Origin: Cnuibacter physcomitrellae
GTDB taxonomy: Bacteria; Actinomycetota; Actinomycetes; Actinomycetales; Microbacteriaceae
Direction of reading: 5' to 3'
Assembly (NCBI RefSeq): GCF_014640535.1
Contig: NZ_BMHD01000003.1
Span: 89,116-153,115 of the forward strand
DNA length: 64,000 nucleotides
Below are positions 34,842-43,418 of this stretch, in pieces. A model generated the notes under the pieces. The model did no database searches. It saw nothing but the letters and a program-made list of their open reading frames with translations, and was not told the DNA's origin. A program made the translations under genes and the position numbers. The number at the start of each line of letters is the position of its first letter. The first letter of the stretch is position 1.

Positions 34842-35675
34842 GTGGCCGTCGAAGCTGCCCGCCCCAGTGTCGCGCAGCTCGAGGCCGAGGCCCTCGAGCT
34901 GCGGCGGACCATGCTGCGTATGGCGGCGGACAAGGGCGAGGGGTACATCGCTCAGGGGCTGGACATCGCCGACCTGCTCGCCGTCGTCTACTTCCGCGAG
35001 CTGAGACACGACCCGCGAGACCCGGACTGGACGGAGCGCGACCGCTTCGTCCTCTCAATCGGTCACTACTCGATCGCCCTCTATGCCGCGCTCCATCGCG
35101 CCGGATACATCCCGGAGGAGGCACTCGAGACGTTCGGGCTCAACGGCGCGGACCTCGCGCTGAGCACGTTCGACGACCAGCCGGGGGTGGAGATCACCGG
35201 CGGATCGCTCGGCCACGGGCTCGGCCAGGCCGTCGGCATGGCGCTCGGGTACCGGCTGGATGGGAACCCCGGCAGGATCTTGTGCCTGATCTCGGACGGC
35301 GAGCTGCAGGAGGGCTCCATCTGGGAGGCGGCGATGGCAGGCGCCCACCACGGGACCGACAACCTCACCGTCCTGATCGACAGCAACGGGATCCAAGCCG
35401 ACGGGCCGACGGTGCTGCGGATGGAGCCCATCGCCGACAAGTGGCGAGCCTTCGGATGGGACACGGTGGAGGTCGACGGCAACGACGTAGGCGCGATCGC
35501 CGGTGCGTTCGACGACCTGCGTGACCGGGACGGGCGTCCCAAGGCGATCGTCCTGCGGACGACGCCCGGGAGCGGCATCCCCACACTCGAGCGGCGAGAG
35601 CGCGCTCACTTCGTCCGTGTCGAGCCCGCGGAATGGTCCGCGCTGCTCGAGGAGCTGGAGAGAGAGAATGGTTGA
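34842..35675 (+). CDS. Transketolase, N-terminal (TPP-binding) subunit
   Basis: A 277-residue split transketolase half. The thiamine diphosphate motif is CLISDGELQEGSIWEAAMAG with a later N in LIDSNGIQ, and the family GGSLGHGLGQAVGMALG precedes it. The GTG start is three bases after the monooxygenase stop. It must pair with the C-terminal half encoded next. Split transketolases of this type transfer ketol units in sugar or special two- and three-carbon metabolism (for example apiose or sulfosugar pathways); a house-keeping pentose phosphate role is unlikely inside this operon. Confidence 0.92.
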   Translation: MAVEAARPSVAQLEAEALELRRTMLRMAADKGEGYIAQGLDIADLLAVVYFRELRHDPRDPDWTERDRFVLSIGHYSIALYAALHRAGYIPEEALETFGLNGADLALSTFDDQPGVEITGGSLGHGLGQAVGMALGYRLDGNPGRILCLISDGELQEGSIWEAAMAGAHHGTDNLTVLIDSNGIQADGPTVLRMEPIADKWRAFGWDTVEVDGNDVGAIAGAFDDLRDRDGRPKAIVLRTTPGSGIPTLERRERAHFVRVEPAEWSALLEELERENG

Positions 35676-36648
35676 GCTGCGCGCAGGACGCGCCGGTGGC
35701 ATGGGTGAGATCCTCGACGTCGAGGGCCCCTACGAGGTCGCACCGTTGGGCCGGTCCCTGGTCGAGCTCGCCGAGCACCGGCCGGAGATCGTGGGCTTGA
35801 CGGCCGACATGGGGCGCTTCAGCGACATTCACCCCTTCAGGGATGCGCACCCGGACCGGTTCTTCCAAATCGGCATGGCCGAGGCGGATCTGGTGATGAT
35901 CGCCGCAGGTCTCGCCAAGACGGGCAAGATCGCCTACTGCACGAGCTACTCCGTGTTCATCCTGCGTCGGGCACTCGACTTCCTCATCATCGACTGCGCG
36001 CACAGCAAGGCGAACGTGAAGATCTTCGGCGGGATGCCCGGTCTGGTGAATCCATATGGAGCGACCCACCAGGCCACGGACGACCTGGCCGTGCTCAGGA
36101 TGGTCCCTGATCTGACGATCATCGACCCCTGTGATGCCACGGAGCTCGCCCAGGTCGTGAAGGCCGTCGCCGACATCGAGGGCACCGTCTACGTCAGGAG
36201 CCTGCGCGGCAAGGTCCCCGTGGTCTTCGATCCCGACGAGTACGAGTTCGAGCTGGGCACGGCGCGCAGGCTCCGCGAGGGAACCGACGTGGGCGTGATC
36301 TCGACGGGCTTCATGACGCAGCGCGCACTGATCGCCGAGAGCGTCGCGAAGGACCGAGGGCTCTCGGTCGGAGTCCTCCACACCCCGACGATCAAGCCCT
36401 TCGACGCGCAGGGCGTGACGGAGTTCGCGAGGAACGTCGAGAGGCTCGTGATCGTCGAGAACCACCAGACCACGGGCGGGCTCGCCACACTGGTCACCGA
36501 GGCGCTCTACGACGCCGGGATCCAGAAGCCCGTCATCCGGATCGGAATCCAGCACCGCTTCCATGAGAGCGGCTCGCAGGCCTACATCGAGGCGAAGTAC
36601 GGTCTCGACCAGGAGCGCATCACACGGGCGGTCGTCGAGGGTGTCTGA
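35668..36648 (+). CDS. Transketolase, C-terminal subunit
   Basis: A 326-residue partner with the pyrimidine-binding (PYR) domain (FFQIGMAEADLVMIAAGLAK with the activating glutamate; YCTSYSVFILRRA) and the C-terminal transketolase domain (GVISTGFMTQRAL, LVIVENHQTTGGL). The ATG at 35668 lies inside the end of the N-terminal subunit gene (8-bp overlap), so the halves are translationally coupled. The longer open frame upstream is not used, since it would duplicate the previous gene in another frame. Confidence 0.92.
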   Translation: MVELRAGRAGGMGEILDVEGPYEVAPLGRSLVELAEHRPEIVGLTADMGRFSDIHPFRDAHPDRFFQIGMAEADLVMIAAGLAKTGKIAYCTSYSVFILRRALDFLIIDCAHSKANVKIFGGMPGLVNPYGATHQATDDLAVLRMVPDLTIIDPCDATELAQVVKAVADIEGTVYVRSLRGKVPVVFDPDEYEFELGTARRLREGTDVGVISTGFMTQRALIAESVAKDRGLSVGVLHTPTIKPFDAQGVTEFARNVERLVIVENHQTTGGLATLVTEALYDAGIQKPVIRIGIQHRFHESGSQAYIEAKYGLDQERITRAVVEGV

Positions 36649-37444
36649 GGTGGGCAGCCTCCGGGATCGCATCGCGCTCGTCACGGGCGGCGGCAGCGGG
36701 CTCGGGCGCGCCACGTGTGAGCTCTTCGCTCGCCGCGGAGCGTCGGTCGTGAGCGGCGATCTGGACGGCAGCGCGGCGGCGGAGACGATCCGCCTCCTGG
36801 CGGGTGACAGCCATCTCGCGCTGGAGATCGACGTCACAGACGAGGGCTCCATCGACTCCGCGCTGTCCACCGTGCTGGGCCGATACGGCAGGATCGACAT
36901 CCTCGTCAACAGCGCCGGGCTGGGCGAGGGCCGAAGCGACACCCTCGTCAAGGGAACGCCTCATTGGCAGCGGATCATCGACGTGAACCTGACCGGCACG
37001 TACCTGGCCTGCCGCGGTGCCGCGGCCAGGATGCGCCACTCCGGCGGAGTGATCCTGAACATCAGCTCGATCGCCGGCGTGATCGGGCTGCCCAGGCGCA
37101 CCGCATACAGCGCGTCCAAGGCCGCGGTCACCATGATGACGCGCGTACTCGCCTCCGAATGGGCATCGATGGGCGTACGGGTGAACGCCGTCGCCCCGGG
37201 ATACATCCGCACCCCGATGACCGATGAGCTCGCCGCTCAGGGTCGACTAAACCTGGACGTTGTGACACGGCGCACCCCCGCCGGGACGATGGGGACACCG
37301 GTCGACGTCGCGGAGGCCCTCGCCTTCCTCGCCTCCGACCAGGCGCGCTTCATCACCGGGGCGGTCCTGCCCGTCGACGGCGGCTACATGGCCTACGGCG
37401 CCCCGGAGGACGCCTGGAGTCCGAGCGACGAGACAGAGGGCTGA
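36641..37444 (+). CDS. SDR family oxidoreductase
   Basis: A 267-residue classical SDR with TGGGSGLGRATC (residues 15-26), NSAGLGEG, ILNISSIAG, YSASK and the C-terminal TGAVLPVDGGY. The GTG start overlaps the transketolase C-subunit stop by 8 bp; a second GTG nine bases downstream is an alternative. In this operon it could reduce or oxidise a hydroxy-ketone made by the transketolase. Confidence 0.88.
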   Translation: MSEVGSLRDRIALVTGGGSGLGRATCELFARRGASVVSGDLDGSAAAETIRLLAGDSHLALEIDVTDEGSIDSALSTVLGRYGRIDILVNSAGLGEGRSDTLVKGTPHWQRIIDVNLTGTYLACRGAAARMRHSGGVILNISSIAGVIGLPRRTAYSASKAAVTMMTRVLASEWASMGVRVNAVAPGYIRTPMTDELAAQGRLNLDVVTRRTPAGTMGTPVDVAEALAFLASDQARFITGAVLPVDGGYMAYGAPEDAWSPSDETEG

Positions 37445-37448
37445 GGAG

Positions 37449-38561
37449 ATGGAGGGGCTTCGAGCGTTCTCGACGGCGGGGCGATACGTGCAGGGCCCAG
37501 GCGCGCTCAAGGAGATCGGCGCTCTGTGCGCCGGGTCGAGCGCACATGCGCTGCTGATCGTCGACGCCTTCATGGCCGATCGGGTGGGCCCGGCGATCAC
37601 GAGCTCGCTGCACCGAGCGGGCATCCGATCGACGCTGCGGAGCGTCGCCGATGAGGTCACTCAGTCGACCGTCGACCGCGTTGCCCGAGACACCCCGGAG
37701 GGGGTGGATCTCATCCTCGGAGTGGGCGGCGGGAAGACGATCGATCTGGCCAAGGGAGTCTCGCGAGCGCTGGGCGTCCCGATAGTGACCGTGCCGACGG
37801 TCGCCAGCAACGACAGTCCCGCCAGCCGTGCCATCGCGATGTACGACGACCAGCATCACCTCGTCGCCGTTCCCGTGCTCGAGCACAACCCCATCCTCGT
37901 CATCGTCGACACCTCGCTCATCGCACAGGCCCCGCCCCGGTTCCTCTCCGCCGGAATCGGCGACGCCCTGTCCAAGCACTTCGAGGTCGACGCTTGCCGG
38001 GCGGCCGGGGGTCTGACGATGCAGGGCACCCGAGGGTTGCGCATCGCCTCGATCGTGGCGCGGGGGTGCTACGACACCCTGCGTGAGCACGGTCGGGATG
38101 CTCTTCTCGCCTCGACGGCCGGAAGGGTCGATGAGAGCCTCGAGGAGACGGTCGAGGCGATCATCCTCCTCTCGGGGATGTCATTCGAGAACGGGGGCCT
38201 CTCACTCGCCCACGCGATGACCAGGGGACTCATGGCGGTCCAGGGCGCTGCCGGCTTCCTGCATGGCGAGCACGTCGCATACGGAACCCTCGTGCAGCTG
38301 GCCGTCACCGGACATGGTGACGCGGAGGTGATGGATCTCATGCGGTTCCTGCGCACCGTGTCGCTGCCGAGCTCCTTGGCGGCTCTCGGAGTACAGATCG
38401 AAGATCGCGAGGCAGTGTCCGTCATCGCCGGACACACCGTGAGGGCTCCCCACATTACCAACCTTCCCGCTCCCCTTTCGGCCGAGGGTCTCGTCAACGC
38501 GATGCGTCGCGTGGAGTCGCTTTCGACCCACCTCGGCGATGAGCCGCCACGACCCTACTGA
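37449..38561 (+). CDS. Glycerol dehydrogenase-like iron/zinc alcohol dehydrogenase
   Basis: A 370-residue type III (iron-containing) dehydrogenase of the GldA branch. It has the NAD-binding GVGGGKTIDLAKGVSRALG (about 95-113) and PTVASNDSPASRAIA, and the metal site (Asp in GIGDALSKHFEVD, His in SLAHAMTRG and FLHGEHVAYG). GldA enzymes interconvert glycerol or related diols and dihydroxyacetone-type ketols, which fits use of a ketol donor or product of the preceding transketolase. It is the last gene of the operon, 4 bp after the SDR. Confidence 0.9.
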   Translation: MEGLRAFSTAGRYVQGPGALKEIGALCAGSSAHALLIVDAFMADRVGPAITSSLHRAGIRSTLRSVADEVTQSTVDRVARDTPEGVDLILGVGGGKTIDLAKGVSRALGVPIVTVPTVASNDSPASRAIAMYDDQHHLVAVPVLEHNPILVIVDTSLIAQAPPRFLSAGIGDALSKHFEVDACRAAGGLTMQGTRGLRIASIVARGCYDTLREHGRDALLASTAGRVDESLEETVEAIILLSGMSFENGGLSLAHAMTRGLMAVQGAAGFLHGEHVAYGTLVQLAVTGHGDAEVMDLMRFLRTVSLPSSLAALGVQIEDREAVSVIAGHTVRAPHITNLPAPLSAEGLVNAMRRVESLSTHLGDEPPRPY

Positions 38562-38595
38562 CCTCGGCACCCGGCGACCAGATGCACTCGCCTTC

Positions 38596-39684
38596 TCAGG
38601 CTGGCTGCTCCACGGAAGTTCGGCGGGGTGCGCCCTCCTCGAGGCTGGAGGGCGCGACACGCATGGACGCGCGAGAGCGGAAGTGCCCCGCGAGGGTGAG
38701 GACGACGCCGAGCGCGGCCCACGCGGTGAGGGTCCACCACTGCTGGGCAGCGTTCGCATCGGGGAAGTAGCTGAGCGTGCGCAGCAGGGAGTTGGAGGCG
38801 CCCGGGACGAGGTACTGTCCGACCACGCCCCACGGCTCGGGGAGGAACTGCCACGGTGTCGCGGCCGCTGAGAGCGGATTGCCGATGAACATCGTCGTGA
38901 TCGCGCCGACCGCGATACCGGCGCGGCCGAGCAGAGAGGTGCAGCCGATGATGAAGGACGCGGTGGCGAGCATGGTCAGCCCCATCGCTAGGGCGTTCAA
39001 CCAGAAGTCGCCTTGCAGGTACTCGAACCAGGTCTGCATCACCAGGGAGGTCGCGATGCCCGACACCACCGCGAATCCGGCGACGGCCGCGAGGCGGCGG
39101 AGGGGGCCGACCACCAGCAGCGAGATCAGGATGCCGCCGATCATCCCGCCGATCGCGAGCGGGAACGCCGCTGCCGCCAACCCGGCGCCGGTGGGGTCGC
39201 TGGCAGACAGCGGCACGACCGGGGTCACGGTGACGGTCACACTGCTCGGGTCGCCACCGGCGGCAGCGACCTGCTTGGCCAGTTGAGCCTGCAGCTGAGA
39301 TGCGACACCGCTCAGCAGCTGTGCCGACACCGGGCTGGCAGCCGGCGCCGTGAGGACCTCGGGTGCGGTGCCGGCTGTCGCGCCGAGCACGATGGCTCCG
39401 TAGGTCTCCCGGGTCTGGATCTGATCGACAGCCTGGTCGCGGTCGGCAGCAGAGACGAACTCGAAGGTGTCGCTGGTGCCCAGTGCTGCCTCGAGGGCGC
39501 TCACCGACTCCGCCGGCCCGGCGATGCTCACCGGCAGGTTGTGCGTGCCCGACGTCTTGCTCGGCCACAGGAAGGCGAGGATTACCACCACCAGGATCGC
39601 CGCGGCAGCGATGCCCATGCCGACGGCCACGCCCCACTTCGTGTGCAGAGGTGGCGGGGCGGTGGATTCTCGTGCGGCGGACAT
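38596..39684 (-). CDS. ABC-2/YhgE-like membrane protein
   Basis: A 362-residue protein with one N-terminal membrane segment (about 20-40), a large extracytoplasmic domain (about 45-170; LPVSIAGPAESVSALEAALG) and about five C-terminal membrane segments, the layout of the YhgE/Pip and ABC-2 permease-like group. No ATPase gene is adjacent. The start at 39684 (MSAARES) is chosen over 39738 because it leaves a normal promoter gap to the divergent TetR gene. It is probably a drug- or lipid-related efflux component controlled by that TetR protein. Confidence 0.75.
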   Translation of the reverse strand: MSAARESTAPPPLHTKWGVAVGMGIAAAAILVVVILAFLWPSKTSGTHNLPVSIAGPAESVSALEAALGTSDTFEFVSAADRDQAVDQIQTRETYGAIVLGATAGTAPEVLTAPAASPVSAQLLSGVASQLQAQLAKQVAAAGGDPSSVTVTVTPVVPLSASDPTGAGLAAAAFPLAIGGMIGGILISLLVVGPLRRLAAVAGFAVVSGIATSLVMQTWFEYLQGDFWLNALAMGLTMLATASFIIGCTSLLGRAGIAVGAITTMFIGNPLSAAATPWQFLPEPWGVVGQYLVPGASNSLLRTLSYFPDANAAQQWWTLTAWAALGVVLTLAGHFRSRASMRVAPSSLEEGAPRRTSVEQPA

Positions 39685-39748
39685 GCGCGGCTTCTCTCGT
39701 GTCGGGCGGGGGGGTTGCCGAGACTTCATCATACGCATAATTCCCCGG

Positions 39749-39775
39749 GTGAGGAATACCCCGAGTGAGGAGTAC
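39749..39775. promoter_or_regulatory. Direct repeats in TetR divergent promoter
   Basis: GTGAGGAATAC and GTGAGGAGTAC, 16 bp apart centre to centre, lie just upstream of the TetR start (39785). They overlap the likely promoter for both the TetR gene and the divergent membrane protein gene and are candidate operators. Confidence 0.5.
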
Positions 39776-39784
39776 TATCGGAGG

Positions 39785-40405
39785 ATGAGCGAGGCTGGCG
39801 AGCAGAGGGGGCCCGCCCGTCCCTCCGGTCGGCGTGGTGGCGACAGCGTCACGCGGAACGACATCCTCGATGCAGCCCTCACCCTGTTCGCACGACTGGG
39901 TTACGACGCCACATCCGTGCGCGCGATCGCGGCTGAGGCCGGGGTCGACCCGGCCCTGGTCCGCCATTTCTTCGGCGGCAAGGAAACGCTGTTCGCGACC
40001 GCGATGGCTCAGCGCAGCGAGATCCCCGACAGGTTCGCCGCGGCATTCAAGGGTGACCCCGATCGGCTCGGCCGCCGGGTGGCGGGCGCGTACCTGGGCC
40101 TGTGGGAAGACACCTCGACGCGGCCCCTGCTGCTGGCATTGGCTCGTTCGGCAACGACCTCCGACGCTGCTGGGCTCATGCTCCAGGAGATCCTCGGTGG
40201 GCGGATCACCGGCGGCGACCAGACGACGACGGCCTTTCCGGAGTTGTCGCGCCCGATCATCCTCGCCGCATCGCAACTGCTGGGCGTCGCCTTCGCCCGC
40301 TACGTCCTGCGGGTGCCCCAGCTGGCAGAGCTCGACCTCGATGAGCTCGTCGACGATATCGCCCCGACGATCCAGCGGTATCTGTCGTCGCCGTCGAGCA
40401 GGTGA
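39785..40405 (+). CDS. TetR/AcrR family transcriptional regulator
   Basis: A 206-residue regulator with an N-terminal TetR helix-turn-helix (ALTLFARLGYDATSVRAIAAEAG then LVRHFFGGKETLF, residues 35-73) and a C-terminal ligand domain typical of efflux repressors. The ATG at 39785 follows CGGAGG closely. It is divergent from the YhgE-like membrane gene and is probably its repressor. The following truncated efflux adaptor may once have belonged to the same regulon. Confidence 0.9.
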   Translation: MSEAGEQRGPARPSGRRGGDSVTRNDILDAALTLFARLGYDATSVRAIAAEAGVDPALVRHFFGGKETLFATAMAQRSEIPDRFAAAFKGDPDRLGRRVAGAYLGLWEDTSTRPLLLALARSATTSDAAGLMLQEILGGRITGGDQTTTAFPELSRPIILAASQLLGVAFARYVLRVPQLAELDLDELVDDIAPTIQRYLSSPSSR

Positions 40406-40538
40406 GGCGCGACGCCCTGTCGCTCACCGTCAGAGCGGGAGACGAAGGCTGAAGCTGGCGCGCCGGGTTTGCTCCATCAGCTACCGACCGTAACGCCGCT
40501 TCAGCGTCCGCAGGGGCACCCGGATCGCGGGCGTTCTT

Positions 40539-41381
40539 CTACCGGGCGCCGGGTGCCCCGCCCGAGGGGCCGGAGCCGCCGGGGAAGGTACCGCCTGCTC
40601 CGCTCGGGCCGCCACCATTTGTGGTCGACGAGCCGAGGCCGCTGAGCCCTGAGCTGGTGCTGGAGTCGTCGGTGGGGATTGCTTCGCTGAGGTCTGCGAG
40701 GACGACCTGGTCGCCCTCGGTCAGGCCTGAGGTGATCTCCGTCAGCTCGTCTCCGATGGCCCCGACCTCCACAGGGGCGCTGCTGGCGGTGCCGTCGCGG
40801 ACCACATCGACGGTGTAGTCGGTTCCGGAGCGGTGGGCGGCGGAGGTGGGGATGGTGAGGACGGAGTCGCCGACGGCGACCGCGACGGAGACGGAGGCGG
40901 AGGCGCCGTTGAGCAGCGCTTGGTCGTCGTCCAGAGCGATGGTGATGTCGTAGCTCGGGGTGGAGGAATCCGTGGCGGTATCCACGACCCCGATCGAGCT
41001 GACGGACCCGGTCACCGTGCTGCCCGATGAGGGCAGGGTCGCGGTCGCGGTCTGGCCGATCTTGAGCTTGCCGATGTTGGAGAGGGTGACGGTGGAGGAC
41101 ACGACGTAGCCGTCGTCGCCGAGGATCGTGACGACCGCGTCGCTTGATCCGGCGGTGACGGCGGAACCGGCCGTGAGGGCGACGGCGGCGACAGTGCCGT
41201 TGATGGGGCTGGAGAGGGTGGCGAAGGCGAGGTCGGCTTGCGCCATGGCCAGCTGGGCTTCGGCGGCGTCGATCGCGGCTTGGTCAGAGAGGATGGTATC
41301 GGCGGTGATCGTGCTGCTGCCGCCGGCGGAGGCCGACCCGGAACCCGCGGTCCCACCGCTCGTATCCGGAGGTCGAGACAC
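40539..41381 (-). pseudogene. Truncated HlyD/RND efflux adaptor (C-terminal part only)
   Basis: The 280-residue frame matches only the C-terminal two-thirds of a periplasmic adaptor of the MFP/HlyD class: end of the hairpin (AAIDAAEAQLAMAQADLAFA), the lipoyl half (ATLSSPINGTVAAVALTAGS), the barrel (NIGKLKIGQTATATLPSSG) and the membrane-proximal domain, ending in a Gly/Ser/Pro-rich tail. Signal peptide, first lipoyl half and first hairpin strand are missing. At its 5' end it runs directly into the end of the DUF3500 gene in another frame, indicating a deletion that joined the two genes near 41345-41362. Confidence 0.75.
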
Positions 41382-42495
41382 CGGCGACGTCGGCGCCGGC
41401 CGAGCCCTGCTGGGCCTGGAACGCGACGTACACGTTCGGGCCGGAGATGGAGAAGTTGATCCCGTCGCCCGTGCTCATGTCGTACACGGTCGCGCCCGAC
41501 CACGCGATGACGGTGTCGTCGAGGGTGGCCTCGATCTTCGCGCGGGCGTCGGCGGAGGTCTGCGCGTCGGCCATCTCCGACCAGTTGCCGATGAGGTCCA
41601 GGAGCAGCTGCTTCTGCGCATCGGTCAGATCCGATCCCATCAGTCCCGTGCCGGTGGTGAAGTCGCAGGTGTCGCCGGGAGCGCACATGGTCACCTGGCC
41701 GGAGATGAGCGTGGCCTTCTGCTCATCGGTGAGGCTGTCGTGGAAGGCGAACGCATCCGTGTAGATGCCGTCGAAGGGCTGCACCTCGTTGCCGTCGGCG
41801 TCGGTGTAGACCGCAGGCTGCACGCCCAGGTGGGTGGGCGCGAAGGTGATGGCGTCGGTGCTGCCGTCGAGGGTGGCGTTGATGCCCAGGTGGTGCCCGC
41901 CGAACTGCACCTCGAACTCGCCTGTGTCCGACGGGTCATCGAAGAACGCGATGTAATACTGCCCCAGCGAGGACTCGGTGCTGGAGCTGTTCTCGTGCAG
42001 GTACTCGTCCCCGCCCATGATCCCGGAGACGGTCGCGTAGGCCTCATCGCTCAGCAGCGACTGCAGCACCGCCAGCGCGGCCGTCTTCTGCTCGTCGGTG
42101 AGATCGGCGAGGTTCAGCCCGGCGCGTTGCACGAACGTCACCGGGAAGTTCGACCACGACGTCGTCTTGGTCTCGTCGTTGAAGTCGTACAGCACCGTGT
42201 CGCGCTGCTCATCCGAGAGCATGGCGAGGAAGGCCTGCGAGGCGGCCGCGGTCGAGCTGATCGTCTCCGCGGTCGTGGTGGCATCGGTCGTTGACGTGGT
42301 GGTCGGGGAAGAGTCGCTGCTCGTGCTCGCGCTGTCGGTTGCCGACGACGTCGCGGTGACCACGGTCGAAGCCGTACCCGTCGCGCAGCCAGTGAGGACG
42401 AGGCCGCCGGCCAGGAGGAGCGAAGCGACCAGCGGCGCCGTGCGGCGCACGAAGGATCGGGCAGGTCGAGTCTCAGGGGTCTCAGTCGGTGTCAT
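41284..42495 (-). CDS. DUF3500 lipoprotein, C-terminus replaced by a deletion junction
   Basis: A 403-residue exported protein: signal peptide with lipobox (LVLTGC near residue 37), a Ser/Thr/Ala-rich linker (about 40-80) and a DUF3500 domain (ETISSTAAASQAFLAMLSDEQ; GQYYIAFFDDPS; FEVQFGGHHLGINATLDG). The family part ends at STSGY; the last about 27 residues (ERWDRGFRVGLRRR onward) are an out-of-frame reading of the neighbouring efflux-adaptor gene, so the normal end is lost. It may still fold, but the gene is damaged. The function of DUF3500 is unknown. Confidence 0.72.
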   Translation of the reverse strand: MTPTETPETRPARSFVRRTAPLVASLLLAGGLVLTGCATGTASTVVTATSSATDSASTSSDSSPTTTSTTDATTTAETISSTAAASQAFLAMLSDEQRDTVLYDFNDETKTTSWSNFPVTFVQRAGLNLADLTDEQKTAALAVLQSLLSDEAYATVSGIMGGDEYLHENSSSTESSLGQYYIAFFDDPSDTGEFEVQFGGHHLGINATLDGSTDAITFAPTHLGVQPAVYTDADGNEVQPFDGIYTDAFAFHDSLTDEQKATLISGQVTMCAPGDTCDFTTGTGLMGSDLTDAQKQLLLDLIGNWSEMADAQTSADARAKIEATLDDTVIAWSGATVYDMSTGDGINFSISGPNVYVAFQAQQGSAGADVAGVSTSGYERWDRGFRVGLRRRQQHDHRRYHPL

Positions 42496-42681
42496 GAGAA
42501 CACGGTGCGGGCCGCACCTATAGCCATTCCAAGCGCTTCTATGACAAACCTAAGAGCCTCACACGCACCGTGTGACGCACTGATCGAAGGTCGCAGGGGG
42601 CCGCCGACGATCAAATCGGTTGCTCGGGCTGCGAATCTCTAGCTGGGTCTGGCACGTAGTCCCCCGAGGTAGCGTGGGGGC

Positions 42682-43407
42682 ATGTGCGGGCGCTACGCGA
42701 TCGACAGCAAGGTCAACGAGGCGATCACCGCTTACGTCCACGCTGGCGGCCGACCACAGGACTGGCGCCCCTCTGACTGGGACGCCAACTACAACGTCGC
42801 CCCGACCAACACGTCCGTGATCGTCCGCGACCGCGTCGACGACGACTCCGGCGAGCTCCGCCGCGAGGTCGACTGGGACGCGACCTGGGACTTCCGACCG
42901 CCATGGTTGAAGACCCCGGCGCCGCAGATCAATGCCCGGATCGAGAACCTGACCAGCTCGAATCTGTGGAAGAAGGCGTTCATCGGCCGACGCGCGATCG
43001 TGCCGATGCTGGGCTACTACGAGTGGAAGACCATCGCCGGAAAGAAGCAGCCTTATTTCATCCACTCCCCCGCCGACTTCCTCTCCGCCGCCGGCATCTA
43101 CGTACCCGTCAAGACCGGCGACGACTGGGATGTGCGGTTCGCGATCATCACCCGCGAGGCCCGCGACTCATCCGGCGAAATCCACGACCGCATGCCCGCC
43201 TTCCTCACCCCCGACACCTGGGATGCGTGGCTCTCCCCCACCGACCTCGAGGACCCGTCCGAGACGGTCGACATGCTCATGGCGACGTCAGAGACCGTGG
43301 CGTCCACGATCACCACCTTCCCGGTGAGCAAAGCGATCAACAACGTGCGCGCCCGCCCCGTCTGGGACGACCCCGCGCTCCTGGATCCCGTCGACGTGAG
43401 CGACTAG
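42682..43407 (+). CDS. SOS response-associated peptidase (SRAP, YedK/HMCES-like)
   Basis: A 241-residue SRAP protein. The catalytic cysteine is residue 2 (MCGRYAID), with the conserved YNVAPTN, the glutamate in YYEWK and the histidine in IHDRMP. YedK-type proteins form a stable thiazolidine crosslink with abasic sites in single-stranded DNA, protecting forks. This is useful for a plasmid that passes through a single-stranded stage, and several plasmids carry such genes. It stands alone, divergent from nothing obvious upstream and convergent with the ligase gene 12 bp away. Confidence 0.93.
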   Translation: MCGRYAIDSKVNEAITAYVHAGGRPQDWRPSDWDANYNVAPTNTSVIVRDRVDDDSGELRREVDWDATWDFRPPWLKTPAPQINARIENLTSSNLWKKAFIGRRAIVPMLGYYEWKTIAGKKQPYFIHSPADFLSAAGIYVPVKTGDDWDVRFAIITREARDSSGEIHDRMPAFLTPDTWDAWLSPTDLEDPSETVDMLMATSETVASTITTFPVSKAINNVRARPVWDDPALLDPVDVSD

Positions 43408-43418
43408 CGGACCGACGG

